From Phycisphaerae bacterium (lineage in GTDB: Bacteria > Planctomycetota > Phycisphaerae > Sedimentisphaerales > Anaerobacaceae): a DNA stretch of 8,690 nt. The notes below the pieces were generated by a model, which was given only the letters and a program-made list of their open reading frames with translations, did not search any database and was not told the origin of the DNA. A program made the translations under genes and the position numbers. The stretch spans positions 1 through 8,690 of the forward strand of contig DAOUVA010000155.1 of the NCBI GenBank assembly GCA_030667885.1, read 5' to 3'. Below are positions 1-6,309 of this stretch, one piece after another (position 1 is the first letter of the stretch; each line of letters starts with the position of its first letter).

Positions 1-158
1 AACGAAGCAGGAACAAATTGTAAAAGCGGCAGGTTTGTTTCTACCACGAAATGGATTTCTTCACCTTCAACCTTCGGACGCAATATCTTTTTAGGTAAAA
101 GCTCATTGGAAATCAGAATTTGTAAAAGTTCCGCGTGAGAGAAAGTTATTTTTGCCAT
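1..158 (-). CDS. Unrecognised protein, N-terminal part, runs off left edge
   Basis: A minus-strand reading frame opens with ATG (complement of 156-158) and stays open for 52 full codons to the window edge. It begins MAKITFSHAELLQIL and continues through a charged stretch (LRPKVEGEEIHFVVET) to LPLLQFVPAS. The visible part has no signal peptide or membrane segment and reads as one short helix followed by beta strands, so a cytosolic protein is likely. I do not recognise the family. The start is supported by a purine-rich AAAGGG about 5 bases upstream and by a good minus-strand promoter at 214-241. It is divergent from the metallopeptidase gene at 295. Too little is visible to assign a function. 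Confidence 0.6.
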   Translation of the reverse strand, partial: MAKITFSHAELLQILISNELLPKKILRPKVEGEEIHFVVETNLPLLQFVPAS

Positions 159-213
159 AGCTACCCTTTACCTAAATCCGAGATAAAATCAATTCTTCTT
201 TTTCTGGTATTGA

Positions 214-241
214 ATTTTATTGTAATTAGGTGATTTTTCAA
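214..241 (-). promoter_or_regulatory. Sigma70-like promoter for the left-edge gene
   Basis: Read on the minus strand, TTGAAA (complement of 236-241) and TAAAAT (complement of 214-219) each match the consensus at 5 of 6 positions, with a 16-base spacer. Transcription would start near 207, giving a leader of about 50 bases before the ATG at 158. Consensus matching only; no start site is demonstrated. Confidence 0.55.
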
Positions 242-294
242 GTTGTTTCAGTTAAAATGCCCCAAACTTATATTCAGGAGATTACCCTTAGCCT

Positions 295-861
295 ATGTCC
301 ATTACAATCCTCGACATCCCGCCGCTCGGCTCAGTTGTCTTTTCCCAGTCCAAAAGAGCCAAAAGAATGTCCATATCCATAAGAGCTTTTAAGCCGGTCA
401 GGGTCGCATTTCCCACAAGAACCTCCCTTAAGAAGGCCCGAAAATATTTACTTAAGAACCTTAGCTGGGCGAAACAGAGCCTGGACTATGTGAGAAAGAT
501 AGAAAAGGAACATGAAACCACCCTTAGCGACAAACCCAAAATGCCTGTAACAAAAGCCAAAACAATTCTCAGGAACAGGCTATGCGAACTGGCAGACATA
601 CACGGATTCAAATACAACAGGGTTTTCATAAGGAACCAAAAGACGAGATGGGGAAGCTGCTCAAACCTGAATAATATCAACCTGAATATTAACCTGGTCT
701 CATTGACTCAGGAATTGATGGATTACGTGATTCTGCATGAACTCGTTCATACGGAAATCAAGAACCACAGCAAAAAGTACTGGGCCTGTTTGGATACATA
801 CGTCGGGGGCAGGGCAAAAGAGTTTGACAAGAAATTGAAGAAGCACAGGCTGGGATTGTAG
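295..861 (+). CDS. YgjP/DUF45-type zinc metallopeptidase
   Basis: A 188-residue protein with the YgjP-like (DUF45, M48-related) metallopeptidase signature. RWGSC lies at 118-122, and HELVH at 148-152 supplies two zinc-ligand histidines and the catalytic Glu. H158 in the following NHSKKYW is the likely further zinc ligand, and W163 completes the usual H-x4-W pattern. The N-terminal half (about 1-70) is basic and matches the family's beta-rich lead-in with a K/R-rich helix. There is no signal peptide, so it should act in the cytoplasm. The substrate of these proteins is generally unknown. It is somewhat shorter than the roughly 230 residues common in the family, but the catalytic core is intact. 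An in-frame TAG at 289-291 makes the ATG at 295 the first possible start. AGGAG at 276-280 is 14 bases upstream, which is longer than ideal. SprT-like proteins are related, but RWGSC with HELVH favours DUF45. Confidence 0.88.
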   Translation: MSITILDIPPLGSVVFSQSKRAKRMSISIRAFKPVRVAFPTRTSLKKARKYLLKNLSWAKQSLDYVRKIEKEHETTLSDKPKMPVTKAKTILRNRLCELADIHGFKYNRVFIRNQKTRWGSCSNLNNINLNINLVSLTQELMDYVILHELVHTEIKNHSKKYWACLDTYVGGRAKEFDKKLKKHRLGL

Positions 862-900
862 GCGTACAAATATAATGCACGGCCTGGAAGAACATTTCTT

Positions 901-929
901 TTGATTTGCGCATCCTTAAAAGATATAAT
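901..929 (+). promoter_or_regulatory. Sigma70-like promoter of the first pseudopilin gene
   Basis: TTGATT (901-906) and a perfect TATAAT (924-929) are separated by 17 bases. A start near 936 would leave a leader of about 31 bases before the ATG at 968. This is the best promoter match in the window. A second TATAAT at 871-876 has no matching upstream box. Confidence 0.65.
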
Positions 930-967
930 ATCAATAGGATAGCTCATATAAAAGTTAGTGTGTAATT

Positions 968-1753
968 ATGAAAATCCAAAGAGGATTTACTTTAATAGAG
1001 CTTTTAGTTGTGATTGCTATCGTCGCATTATTGATGGCAATACTCATGCCCGCCCTGATGAGAGCAAAGGACCACGGAAAACGCATCGTCTGCAGCAATA
1101 ACCTCAAAACAATGGGGCTGGCCAACACACTTTATGCCGATGATGAAGACGGCTGGTATGTTCCGGTTATGGACAGAACGCTGGGAGACGATCGCTATTG
1201 GCCGGCCAATCATCTCTTTCGAGACCTGGTGGGTTATAAGGCAATGAAGGGCGATGCCGACCCCGGCTGGGATGCACCACGGGAATTCCTTTGTCCGAGC
1301 GACGTGATTTCGATAAAGGAAAGACCAGATTCCCAGTGGGACTCATGGCTCAGTTACGGCTACAACCTGACAGACTGGTACTTTTCAGACTGGTTTGGCA
1401 TCGGCTATGCCGGACACAAGAACACAACCGTTCCCAGCCCATCCGGAGAGCTCATATTCACCGAGAGCAATGACTGGTGGCTTTGGTGGTGGGGCGCCAA
1501 TTATGTAGATGGATGGGACGTTCTCGGCCAGGACACGATTACACCTTATAAACAGGTCGGCACCGACGGCCCAACATTATACCGTCACAGCGAGGGCGTC
1601 AACTTAGCCTTTTATGACGGCCACGCCGCGTATATGAAAAAAGAAAAGGTTTTCAGCCAGGAGGCGTGGGACGCAGGCAGAGCGGGGATGTGGTCAACCT
1701 TCAGGGATTACCCGCCAACAGATGCGGAGCAAAGTAAATTACCAAAACCCTAA
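968..1753 (+). CDS. Pseudopilin-like protein, H-X9-DG type
   Basis: A 261-residue protein with a class III (type IV pilin-like) prepilin leader. Five residues (MKIQR) precede the G6/F7 cleavage site; Glu at mature position 5 (E11) and a hydrophobic helix at about 7-31 follow. C42 and the N-L-K after it, then YADDEDGWYVP (56-66), match the pattern seen after the helix in planctomycetal prepilin-type proteins. H207 followed nine residues later by DG (217-218) is the C-terminal H-X9-DG signature. The middle is very rich in Trp (for example WLWWWGANY at 171-179), consistent with an extracellular beta-rich head. The protein is presumably processed by a prepilin peptidase and displayed at the membrane or in a type II secretion/pilus-like fibre. 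These families are greatly expanded in Planctomycetota, and individual roles are unknown. No clear Shine-Dalgarno precedes the ATG. A paralogue follows at 1933. Confidence 0.9.
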   Translation: MKIQRGFTLIELLVVIAIVALLMAILMPALMRAKDHGKRIVCSNNLKTMGLANTLYADDEDGWYVPVMDRTLGDDRYWPANHLFRDLVGYKAMKGDADPGWDAPREFLCPSDVISIKERPDSQWDSWLSYGYNLTDWYFSDWFGIGYAGHKNTTVPSPSGELIFTESNDWWLWWWGANYVDGWDVLGQDTITPYKQVGTDGPTLYRHSEGVNLAFYDGHAAYMKKEKVFSQEAWDAGRAGMWSTFRDYPPTDAEQSKLPKP

Positions 1754-1810
1754 CAGCACCTTTGTGAGATGCTATTTCAACAACGAACTCTGATTTTCTT
1801 GCTAATAGGA

Positions 1811-1840
1811 TTGCTTTACCATGGCCAGATATGGTATAAT
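1811..1840 (+). promoter_or_regulatory. Sigma70-like promoter of the second pseudopilin gene
   Basis: TTGCTT (1811-1816) and a perfect TATAAT (1835-1840) are 18 bases apart. The spacer and -10 region contain an inverted repeat, TACCAT (1817-1822) with ATGGTA (1831-1836), that could be an operator or chance. The predicted leader is about 85 bases. Together with the 179-base gap from the previous stop, this suggests the two pseudopilin genes can be transcribed separately. Confidence 0.5.
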
Positions 1841-1932
1841 TTTTATGGATAAATTCAGCAACCGAACGTGCCAGATTAACATTAGATTGTCGATTTGAAA
1901 CATCGAAGAATAGACGAATTAGGAGATATATT

Positions 1933-2787
1933 ATGCGCGAGAAAAACGGCTTTACGTTGATAGAGTTGCTGGTAGTTATCGCCATTATTGCGCTACTTAT
2001 GGGGATATTAATGCCTGCTTTGAGCAAAGCCAGAGATCTCGCCATGGGAGCGGCGTGTAGGGGGAACCTGAAGAACTACACTCTGGCAATAGCGATGTAT
2101 GTCGATGACAATGAAGGCAAGTTCTGTGATGCGCATAAATGTTATTTCTCGACATTAGACCGCCTCCCGGTGGAAGCAGGTGTCGGGGGCAACCACCTGC
2201 ACCTTCGCTGGTGTAATGGGGACATTGATCTGAAAAGTCATCCGGAATATGGTGGTTCGTTGTTTCCATATATTGCCGATGCGAGGGCATTCATTTGTCC
2301 GACTTATAAGCGTTTGGCAGTTCAAAATTCCGAGGACCAGTTCTACCAGGCTTACGGGACAACCATTCAAAATTACGAGCCCTGGTACAACTATACCATG
2401 AATGCTTATGTGGGCAGTGAGAGTTCGAGCGTCAGGGAATCGCGAGTGGTCAATATCTCTGAAGTCAAGCATCCGGCTACAACTTTCTCATTCACCGAAG
2501 AGAGTTCTCGTGTGGACACAGCCTATAATGCCTCAGGACTGAACGACACTTTCATGGTCCCCGGAGATGATTCTATGGTTCAGGGCTGGCTTAGCCAGGT
2601 TGGCGGTAATCCTCGTCTGGTCGAACCCGGCCCTGAAGGTGTTGGCCAATTCTGGGATGTCATCGCCGGCTTCCACCATGCTCCCTCCGGTAACAGGCTC
2701 GGCGGCAAAGGCAACTGCGCCTTCCTCGATGGTCATGTCAGCGCTCACTTCCGCAGAGAGACCTTCTTCCTTGCCTGGCCCAAATAG
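1933..2787 (+). CDS. Pseudopilin-like protein, variant DG C-terminus
   Basis: A 284-residue paralogue of the preceding gene product. The prepilin leader MREKN is followed by G6/F7, E11 and a hydrophobic helix at 7-31 nearly identical to its neighbour's. The C-R-G-N-L-K region (42-47) and YVDDNEGKFC (56-65) follow. The C-terminus has FLDGHVSAHF (264-273), but the histidine pair before it (H248, H249) is 16-17 residues from the DG instead of 9, owing to a Gly/Asn-rich insertion (SGNRLGGKGN). The head is otherwise divergent from the first paralogue. It is expected to be processed by prepilin peptidase and exposed outside the membrane; ligand and partners are unknown. The start is well defined: AGGAG at 1921-1925 lies 7 bases before the ATG. 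It is preceded by its own promoter-like sequence at 1811-1840. Confidence 0.9.
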   Translation: MREKNGFTLIELLVVIAIIALLMGILMPALSKARDLAMGAACRGNLKNYTLAIAMYVDDNEGKFCDAHKCYFSTLDRLPVEAGVGGNHLHLRWCNGDIDLKSHPEYGGSLFPYIADARAFICPTYKRLAVQNSEDQFYQAYGTTIQNYEPWYNYTMNAYVGSESSSVRESRVVNISEVKHPATTFSFTEESSRVDTAYNASGLNDTFMVPGDDSMVQGWLSQVGGNPRLVEPGPEGVGQFWDVIAGFHHAPSGNRLGGKGNCAFLDGHVSAHFRRETFFLAWPK

Positions 2788-2847
2788 ACCCACTTAGCAC
2801 GATTCGATAGCGGGATTCTTGAAGATAGACGACCGGCTTAATGTGGG

Positions 2848-2866
2848 TATAGGGTTTTTCCCTATA
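2848..2866. other. Perfect 7-bp hairpin with a T5 loop
   Basis: TATAGGG (2848-2854) and CCCTATA (2860-2866) form a perfect stem around a TTTTT loop, 60 bases after the second pseudopilin stop. No T tract follows on the plus strand, so it is not a classical intrinsic terminator. It may protect or pause the 3' end of the transcript. Confidence 0.4.
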
Positions 2867-3070
2867 GAAGAAACAGGCTCTGCCCTGATATACAGAATCT
2901 AACCTTTGGTTATCATTAACGTAGTTAAAGAGGTTTAAGAGCGTTTTTCTTTTGAGCCGTGAAATGGTATGCCTTATTGCAAAACTCGATTGTTGGGTAT
3001 GCTAAATTAGATGGCAGGCTCTATATTGAGCAAATAGAGAGCAATAAACACGAAAGGAGAATCTGTAAAG
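2867..3070 (+). promoter_or_regulatory. Leader/promoter region of the lipoprotein pair
   Basis: No convincing gene lies here. Two weak sigma70-like candidates are visible. One is TTGAGC (2952-2957) with TATTGC 17 bases on; the other is ATGCTA with TATATT (3022-3027), also 17 bases apart. A 6-bp hairpin, CTCTAT (3019-3024) with ATAGAG (3034-3039), overlaps the second. AAAGGAG at 3053-3059 is a strong Shine-Dalgarno 11 bases before the ATG at 3071. Which promoter is used cannot be settled by eye. Confidence 0.3.
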
Positions 3071-3289
3071 ATGGAAAAGTTAAAAAAGATATTCGTGGTA
3101 TTATTGATTACGGCAATTGTTTCGTTTGGCCAGATGGGCTGCAAAAAAGAAAGCGAACATCCATCCGGGGATCATCCGGCCAGCGAACAGGCAGCCAGTG
3201 AACATCCGACCGAAGAAACTCCAACCGAGGAAACTCCGTCAGAAGAACATCCGACAGGGGAACATCCAACCGGCGAACATCCGAAATGA
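3071..3289 (+). CDS. Small lipoprotein with His/Glu/Pro pentapeptide repeats
   Basis: A 72-residue protein. The N-terminus MEKLKK plus a hydrophobic stretch (7-19) ends in GQMGC, making C24 the likely lipidated cysteine. Q-M-G-C is a loose lipobox. After CKK, residues 27-71 are nine consecutive pentapeptides of the general form [ST]-x-[ED]-[HT]-P (ESEHP, SGDHP, ASEQA, ASEHP, TEETP twice, SEEHP, TGEHP twice), ending in a single Lys. The mature chain is strongly acidic, contains six histidines, and is probably extended. Such a tail could bind metal ions, act as a spacer in the cell wall, or be a crosslinking substrate; none of these is shown by the sequence. The strong upstream Shine-Dalgarno and the lipoprotein signal make it a real gene despite its length. 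It ends 48 bases before the transglutaminase-like lipoprotein start, so the two are probably co-transcribed. Confidence 0.75.
   Translation: MEKLKKIFVVLLITAIVSFGQMGCKKESEHPSGDHPASEQAASEHPTEETPTEETPSEEHPTGEHPTGEHPK
3149..3283 (+). repeat. Nine tandem 15-base coding repeats
   Basis: This stretch encodes nine degenerate pentapeptides in register (codons 27-71 of the small lipoprotein). At DNA level the shared cores are GAACATCC and GAAACTCC at 15-base spacing; the last two units (both TGEHP) and the two TEETP units are the most alike. The array is the kind that can change copy number by slippage. Confidence 0.75.
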
Positions 3290-3337
3290 TATTATCATCC
3301 TGACTGAGTCATGCAGTTTAGAGATGAAAGGTCTGTT

Positions 3338-4687
3338 ATGAACCGGCTAAAGGCAATCCCAGCAGTGTTAATAGTTTGTATTCTGATTTCAGGATGCGAT
3401 AAACCACCAGCTGATGAGCAGGGGCAATCAATTCCTCCGGTTCCGGTTTTTACTAAGGACATTCAAGCAGGCATAGAGAATCATATCGCAGAGCAAACCC
3501 ATCTTGGTAATGGTCATATGCGGCTTGATTACGAAGGGGACAAGCTTGATCTTAGGCTTGTTAAGGTGCATACCGAGTACCTTGCGAATCTTGGTCCCGG
3601 TGAATATTTTGCCTGTGTCGATCTTGCCAGTGATGATGGTAATGTTTACGACGTTGATTTCTTTCTTGGGGGCGACATAGGCACGATGAGCGTTACCGAA
3701 ACGACGGTCCACAAGGTCAACGGCAAACCTCTGTATGTCTGGAAACAGAATCGTGACGGTACGTGGGAACGCAGACCTGCAGAGAATGCTCCACCGCAAT
3801 TGCTTGGTGTTATTGAGGGTCAGGATGAGTTTGAGTTTTTCTATCGTGCGGTTATTCCTAAGCTCGATGAGGCCGGACGTATGTGGATTCCTTTGCCTTC
3901 GTCAGATGTTTTTCAGACGGTTGATATCAAGTCGATCAAAGCACCTGGTAAGCAGGAGGTATTGCAGGACCGAGATCATGGCAACAAGGTGCTTATGTTA
4001 AGTCTTACTCCTGCCGATAGCGGGGAAACTATTGAGATGGTTTTTGACGTCAGGCGTCTTGAGAAAGGCGTTTACCGCGAGGACATCGATCCGGAACAAT
4101 ATCTCCAGGCCGAAAGTCTAGTCCCCAGCGATGCTAAGTTTCAGAGTATTGCAGAGGAAGTTGTCAAAGGCAAGACGGATGACCTTGTCCGTGCCCGTGC
4201 TATTTATGATCATGTTATAGAGAAAATGCGTTATGCAAAATACGGTTCCGGTTGGGGTAAAGGCGATGCGATATTTGCGTGTGATTCTCTAAGGGGTAAC
4301 TGTACGGATTTCCATTCTTACTTCATCGCTCTCGCAAGGTCCGTGGGTATTCCATCTCGATTTGCTATTGGTGCATCGATTCCTTCGGCAAGAAATGCAG
4401 GTGGCGTGGATGGTTATCACTGCTGGGCGGAGTTCTATACGGAAGGCAGGTGGTGGCCAGTGGATATTAGCGAAGGTGACAAATGTTCGCAACTGTCGAC
4501 TTATTTCTTCGGGCATCATCCGGCAAACCGTATCGAACTTAGCCGGGGCCGAGACCTTGTGGTTGAACAGGGCCCGGTTTCAGGTCCGATTAATTTTCTT
4601 GCCTACCCGGTGTTGGAGGTCAATGGCAAGCCGGTAAAGGCGGAAGTCGAGTTTTCCTTCAATCGAAATGTTTCCGACAAGCTGTAA
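3338..4687 (+). CDS. Transglutaminase-like lipoprotein
   Basis: A 449-residue protein whose start I place at the ATG at 3338, giving a clean lipoprotein signal: MNRLK, a hydrophobic run, then LISGC with C20 lipidated. AAAGG at 3327-3331 lies 6 bases upstream. An in-frame ATG at 3311 would add nine charged residues before the signal and is less likely. The transglutaminase-like fold sits in the C-terminal part. Nucleophile C322 is in GNCTDFHSYF, H361 in GYHCWAEFY, and D376 in WWPVDISEG, giving an intact Cys-His-Asp triad. The first 260 residues are a beta-rich region I do not recognise. Bacterial members of this superfamily act as proteases, amidases or crosslinkers, so the reaction is uncertain. 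The enzyme should face the periplasm. It follows the repeat lipoprotein and ends before a strong terminator. By eye its codons end in T more often than those of the propeller gene downstream. Confidence 0.88.
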   Translation: MNRLKAIPAVLIVCILISGCDKPPADEQGQSIPPVPVFTKDIQAGIENHIAEQTHLGNGHMRLDYEGDKLDLRLVKVHTEYLANLGPGEYFACVDLASDDGNVYDVDFFLGGDIGTMSVTETTVHKVNGKPLYVWKQNRDGTWERRPAENAPPQLLGVIEGQDEFEFFYRAVIPKLDEAGRMWIPLPSSDVFQTVDIKSIKAPGKQEVLQDRDHGNKVLMLSLTPADSGETIEMVFDVRRLEKGVYREDIDPEQYLQAESLVPSDAKFQSIAEEVVKGKTDDLVRARAIYDHVIEKMRYAKYGSGWGKGDAIFACDSLRGNCTDFHSYFIALARSVGIPSRFAIGASIPSARNAGGVDGYHCWAEFYTEGRWWPVDISEGDKCSQLSTYFFGHHPANRIELSRGRDLVVEQGPVSGPINFLAYPVLEVNGKPVKAEVEFSFNRNVSDKL

Positions 4688-4816
4688 TTTCGATGGAGTA
4701 TGAGAAAGCACGAGACAAATTATGGATTATGTAATATTAATTGAGTTGAGGAAACTTCTAATTATGCCAATGCCGAAATATAGACGGTATAAAAGTTAAA
4801 AAAATTTGCAATTCAT

Positions 4817-4872
4817 GCCCCTGCGGGAATCTCGCTTTTTCCTCTCCCTCCGCACCGCAGGGGCTTTTTTTT
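4817..4872 (+). terminator. Strong intrinsic terminator after the lipoprotein unit
   Basis: GCCCCTGCGG (4817-4826) pairs perfectly with CCGCAGGGGC (4855-4864), and eight T residues (4865-4872) follow. The 28-base pyrimidine-rich loop is unusually long. Part of the left arm can instead form a small local hairpin, GCGGG (4823-4827) with CTCGC (4831-4835), followed by TTTTT (4836-4840). Either form would end transcription of the transglutaminase unit. Confidence 0.85.
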
Positions 4873-4873
4873 A

Positions 4874-4901
4874 TTGGACAAAAAAAGCCAGACGCTATAT
4901 A
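4874..4901 (+). promoter_or_regulatory. Candidate promoter of the beta-propeller gene
   Basis: TTGGAC (4874-4879) and TATATA (4896-4901) are 16 bases apart, directly after the terminator T tract. The matches to consensus are partial (3 of 6 and 4 of 6). The position between a terminator and a gene supports the call more than the boxes do. The leader would be about 80 bases. Confidence 0.4.
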
Positions 4902-4988
4902 GAAATAACACATAGCTCGACTAAAGAACGAAGTGGAATTGATTGCAAAAGGTAAATCCCGGATTAGGAATAGACGAGGAAAACTGAG

Positions 4989-6275
4989 ATGAAAAAGCGT
5001 TTGTTATTTGCGATAGCAATTGTGATAGTAGTAGCGAACTCACTGGACGCTTCCGATTGGACGCGCTTTCGGGGCCCTAAAGGTATGGGAATCAGCGACG
5101 ATACAAATTTGCCGCTTACCTGGAGCGACACAAAAAACCTCAAGTGGAAAACGCCGCTGCCCGGCCCTGGCTCATCGAGCCCAATCGTTCTTGGAGACCG
5201 TCTTTTCGTAACATGCTATTCCGGCTACGGAACCAACCGCTCAAATCCCGGCAGTCAGGAGGACCTCAAGCGCCATCTGCTGTGTGTCAATCGAAGCGAC
5301 GGGAAAATACTCTGGGACACCTCTGTCGATGCAGTGCTCCCGGAAGATCCATATCGTGGTTATCTCGGTGAACACGGCTATGCGAGCAGCACACCTATAA
5401 CGGACGGCAAGAACGTGTATGTCTTTTTTGGTAAAACGGGTGTGCTCTCATTTAATTTAGAGGGCAAAAAGCTCTGGCAGGTCGGCGTCGGCACCGAATC
5501 CAGCAATCGAAAATGGGGCTCGGCAGCAAGCCCGATCCTCTATAAGAACCTGCTCATCGTGAATGCTTCGGAGGAAAGTAAATCCATTCGTGCCCTGGAT
5601 AAAACAAGCGGCAAGGAAATCTGGAAAGCCCAGGGAGCCGCCCTCGAACTGACATACGGCACGCCATTTCTGGCAGACGCAGGAGAAAATCGAAAAGAAC
5701 TCACAATTTCTATGCCGAATGAAGTGTGGGGACTAAATCCCGATACAGGCAAACTCAACTGGTATGCCAAGATCGACCCGGACGGCAACATTTGTCCGAG
5801 CATCGTTGGTTTCAATGGAATCATTTATGCCTTCGGGGGCTTCAGAACCAAAGGCAGTGTCGCGATCCGTGTCGGCGGCAAAGACGATGTAACACCAACG
5901 CATGTGCTATGGTCTTCCGGAGAAAGCTCGTATGTACCTTCGCCGGTGATTTTCAACGGCCATTTATATTTGGTCAACGACCTGGGGATAGCCTCCTGTA
6001 TGGACGCAAAATCCGGCAAACTCGCATACCGTGAGCGACTCTCGGCCCGGGGCTTCGGCAAGCCGTTTTATGCCTCCATTATACTGGCCAACGGTAAACT
6101 CTACGCCGTCAGCCGAACCAGCGGCACGTTTGTACTTGATGCCAAACCTCAGTTCAAACAGCTCGCCCACAACCAATTTGAGTCCGACGACAGCGATTTC
6201 AACGGCTCGCCGGCAATCAGTAAAGGCTGCCTATTTCTACGGTCAAATCGTTTTCTCTACTGCGTAGGGCTTTAA
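4989..6275 (+). CDS. Secreted PQQ-like beta-propeller protein
   Basis: A 428-residue protein with an N-terminal signal peptide (MKKRLLFAIAIVIVVANSLDA, cleavage after about A21). DWTRFRGPKGMG (23-34) and WSDTKNLKWKTPLPG (45-59) follow, the standard opening of planctomycetal PQQ-like/BamB-like propeller proteins. Repeats of the form 'hydrophobic-D-x-x-[ST/D]-G-K-x-x-W' mark blades at about 97-111, 152-167, 199-213, 246-260 and 335-350, with a degenerate one near 380-393. The length is usual for a single propeller. No catalytic residues or calcium/PQQ site of a quinoprotein dehydrogenase can be recognised, so a binding or scaffold role in the periplasm or outside the cell is likelier than a redox one. 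GAGGA at 4976-4980, 8 bases before the ATG, supports the start. It converges on the methyltransferase gene with only 34 bases between stops. Confidence 0.9.
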   Translation: MKKRLLFAIAIVIVVANSLDASDWTRFRGPKGMGISDDTNLPLTWSDTKNLKWKTPLPGPGSSSPIVLGDRLFVTCYSGYGTNRSNPGSQEDLKRHLLCVNRSDGKILWDTSVDAVLPEDPYRGYLGEHGYASSTPITDGKNVYVFFGKTGVLSFNLEGKKLWQVGVGTESSNRKWGSAASPILYKNLLIVNASEESKSIRALDKTSGKEIWKAQGAALELTYGTPFLADAGENRKELTISMPNEVWGLNPDTGKLNWYAKIDPDGNICPSIVGFNGIIYAFGGFRTKGSVAIRVGGKDDVTPTHVLWSSGESSYVPSPVIFNGHLYLVNDLGIASCMDAKSGKLAYRERLSARGFGKPFYASIILANGKLYAVSRTSGTFVLDAKPQFKQLAHNQFESDDSDFNGSPAISKGCLFLRSNRFLYCVGL

Positions 6276-6299
6276 GACACGCCCGGTTTTGTTTATCTT
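6267..6299 (+). terminator. Weak terminator candidate between convergent genes
   Basis: GGGC (6267-6270) can pair with GCCC (6281-6284), followed by a T-rich stretch (GGTTTTGTTTATCTT). An overlapping alternative pairs GGTTTT (6285-6290) with AAAACC (6300-6305). Both stems are short. The first overlaps the propeller gene's end. Confidence 0.25.
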
Positions 6300-6309
6300 A
6301 AAACCACTA

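Larger units (their letters stand above)
4688..4988. other. Intergenic region with terminator and promoter
   Basis: The first 110 bases are AT-rich and hold no convincing gene; very short frames start at 4693 and 4722 but lack Shine-Dalgarno sequences. A strong intrinsic terminator occupies 4817-4872 and a promoter-like sequence 4874-4901. GAGGA at 4976-4980 is the Shine-Dalgarno for the propeller gene. The rest of the leader (4902-4975) shows no recognised riboswitch or binding site. Confidence 0.6.

Noticed and set aside
747..947. 66-codon minus-strand frame over the end of the metallopeptidase gene
   Set aside because: Antisense shadow of the HELVH region with no domain or ribosome site. 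It also crosses the promoter of the next gene.
1701..2045. 114-codon minus-strand frame across the pseudopilin intergenic region
   Set aside because: It overlaps the ends of two well-supported genes in antisense, covers the promoter at 1811-1840 and shows no recognisable motif.
2848..2866. Hairpin after the second pseudopilin gene as an intrinsic terminator
   Set aside because: The stem is perfect but no T tract follows on the plus strand, so it is listed only as a hairpin.
2959..3201. 80-codon plus-strand frame overlapping the small lipoprotein
   Set aside because: No Shine-Dalgarno, no recognisable domain, and its second half is the repeat array read in another frame. The lipoprotein frame has a strong ribosome site, a signal peptide and in-register repeats.
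3311..3337. Upstream ATG for the transglutaminase-like lipoprotein
   Set aside because: It would put nine mostly charged residues before a signal peptide that is complete from the ATG at 3338, which also has the better ribosome site.
3117..3341. 74-codon plus-strand frame through the same repeats
   Set aside because: A third-frame shadow of the repetitive lipoprotein gene. Its regular look comes from the 15-base repeat.
4722..4799. 25-codon plus-strand frame (hydrophobic start, basic tail) ending just before the terminator
   Set aside because: No Shine-Dalgarno, AT-rich context and no recognisable similarity; its position before the terminator alone is not enough to call a gene.
5540..5824. 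94-codon minus-strand frame inside the beta-propeller gene
   Set aside because: Antisense shadow of a gene with clear family repeats. No signal, domain or ribosome site.
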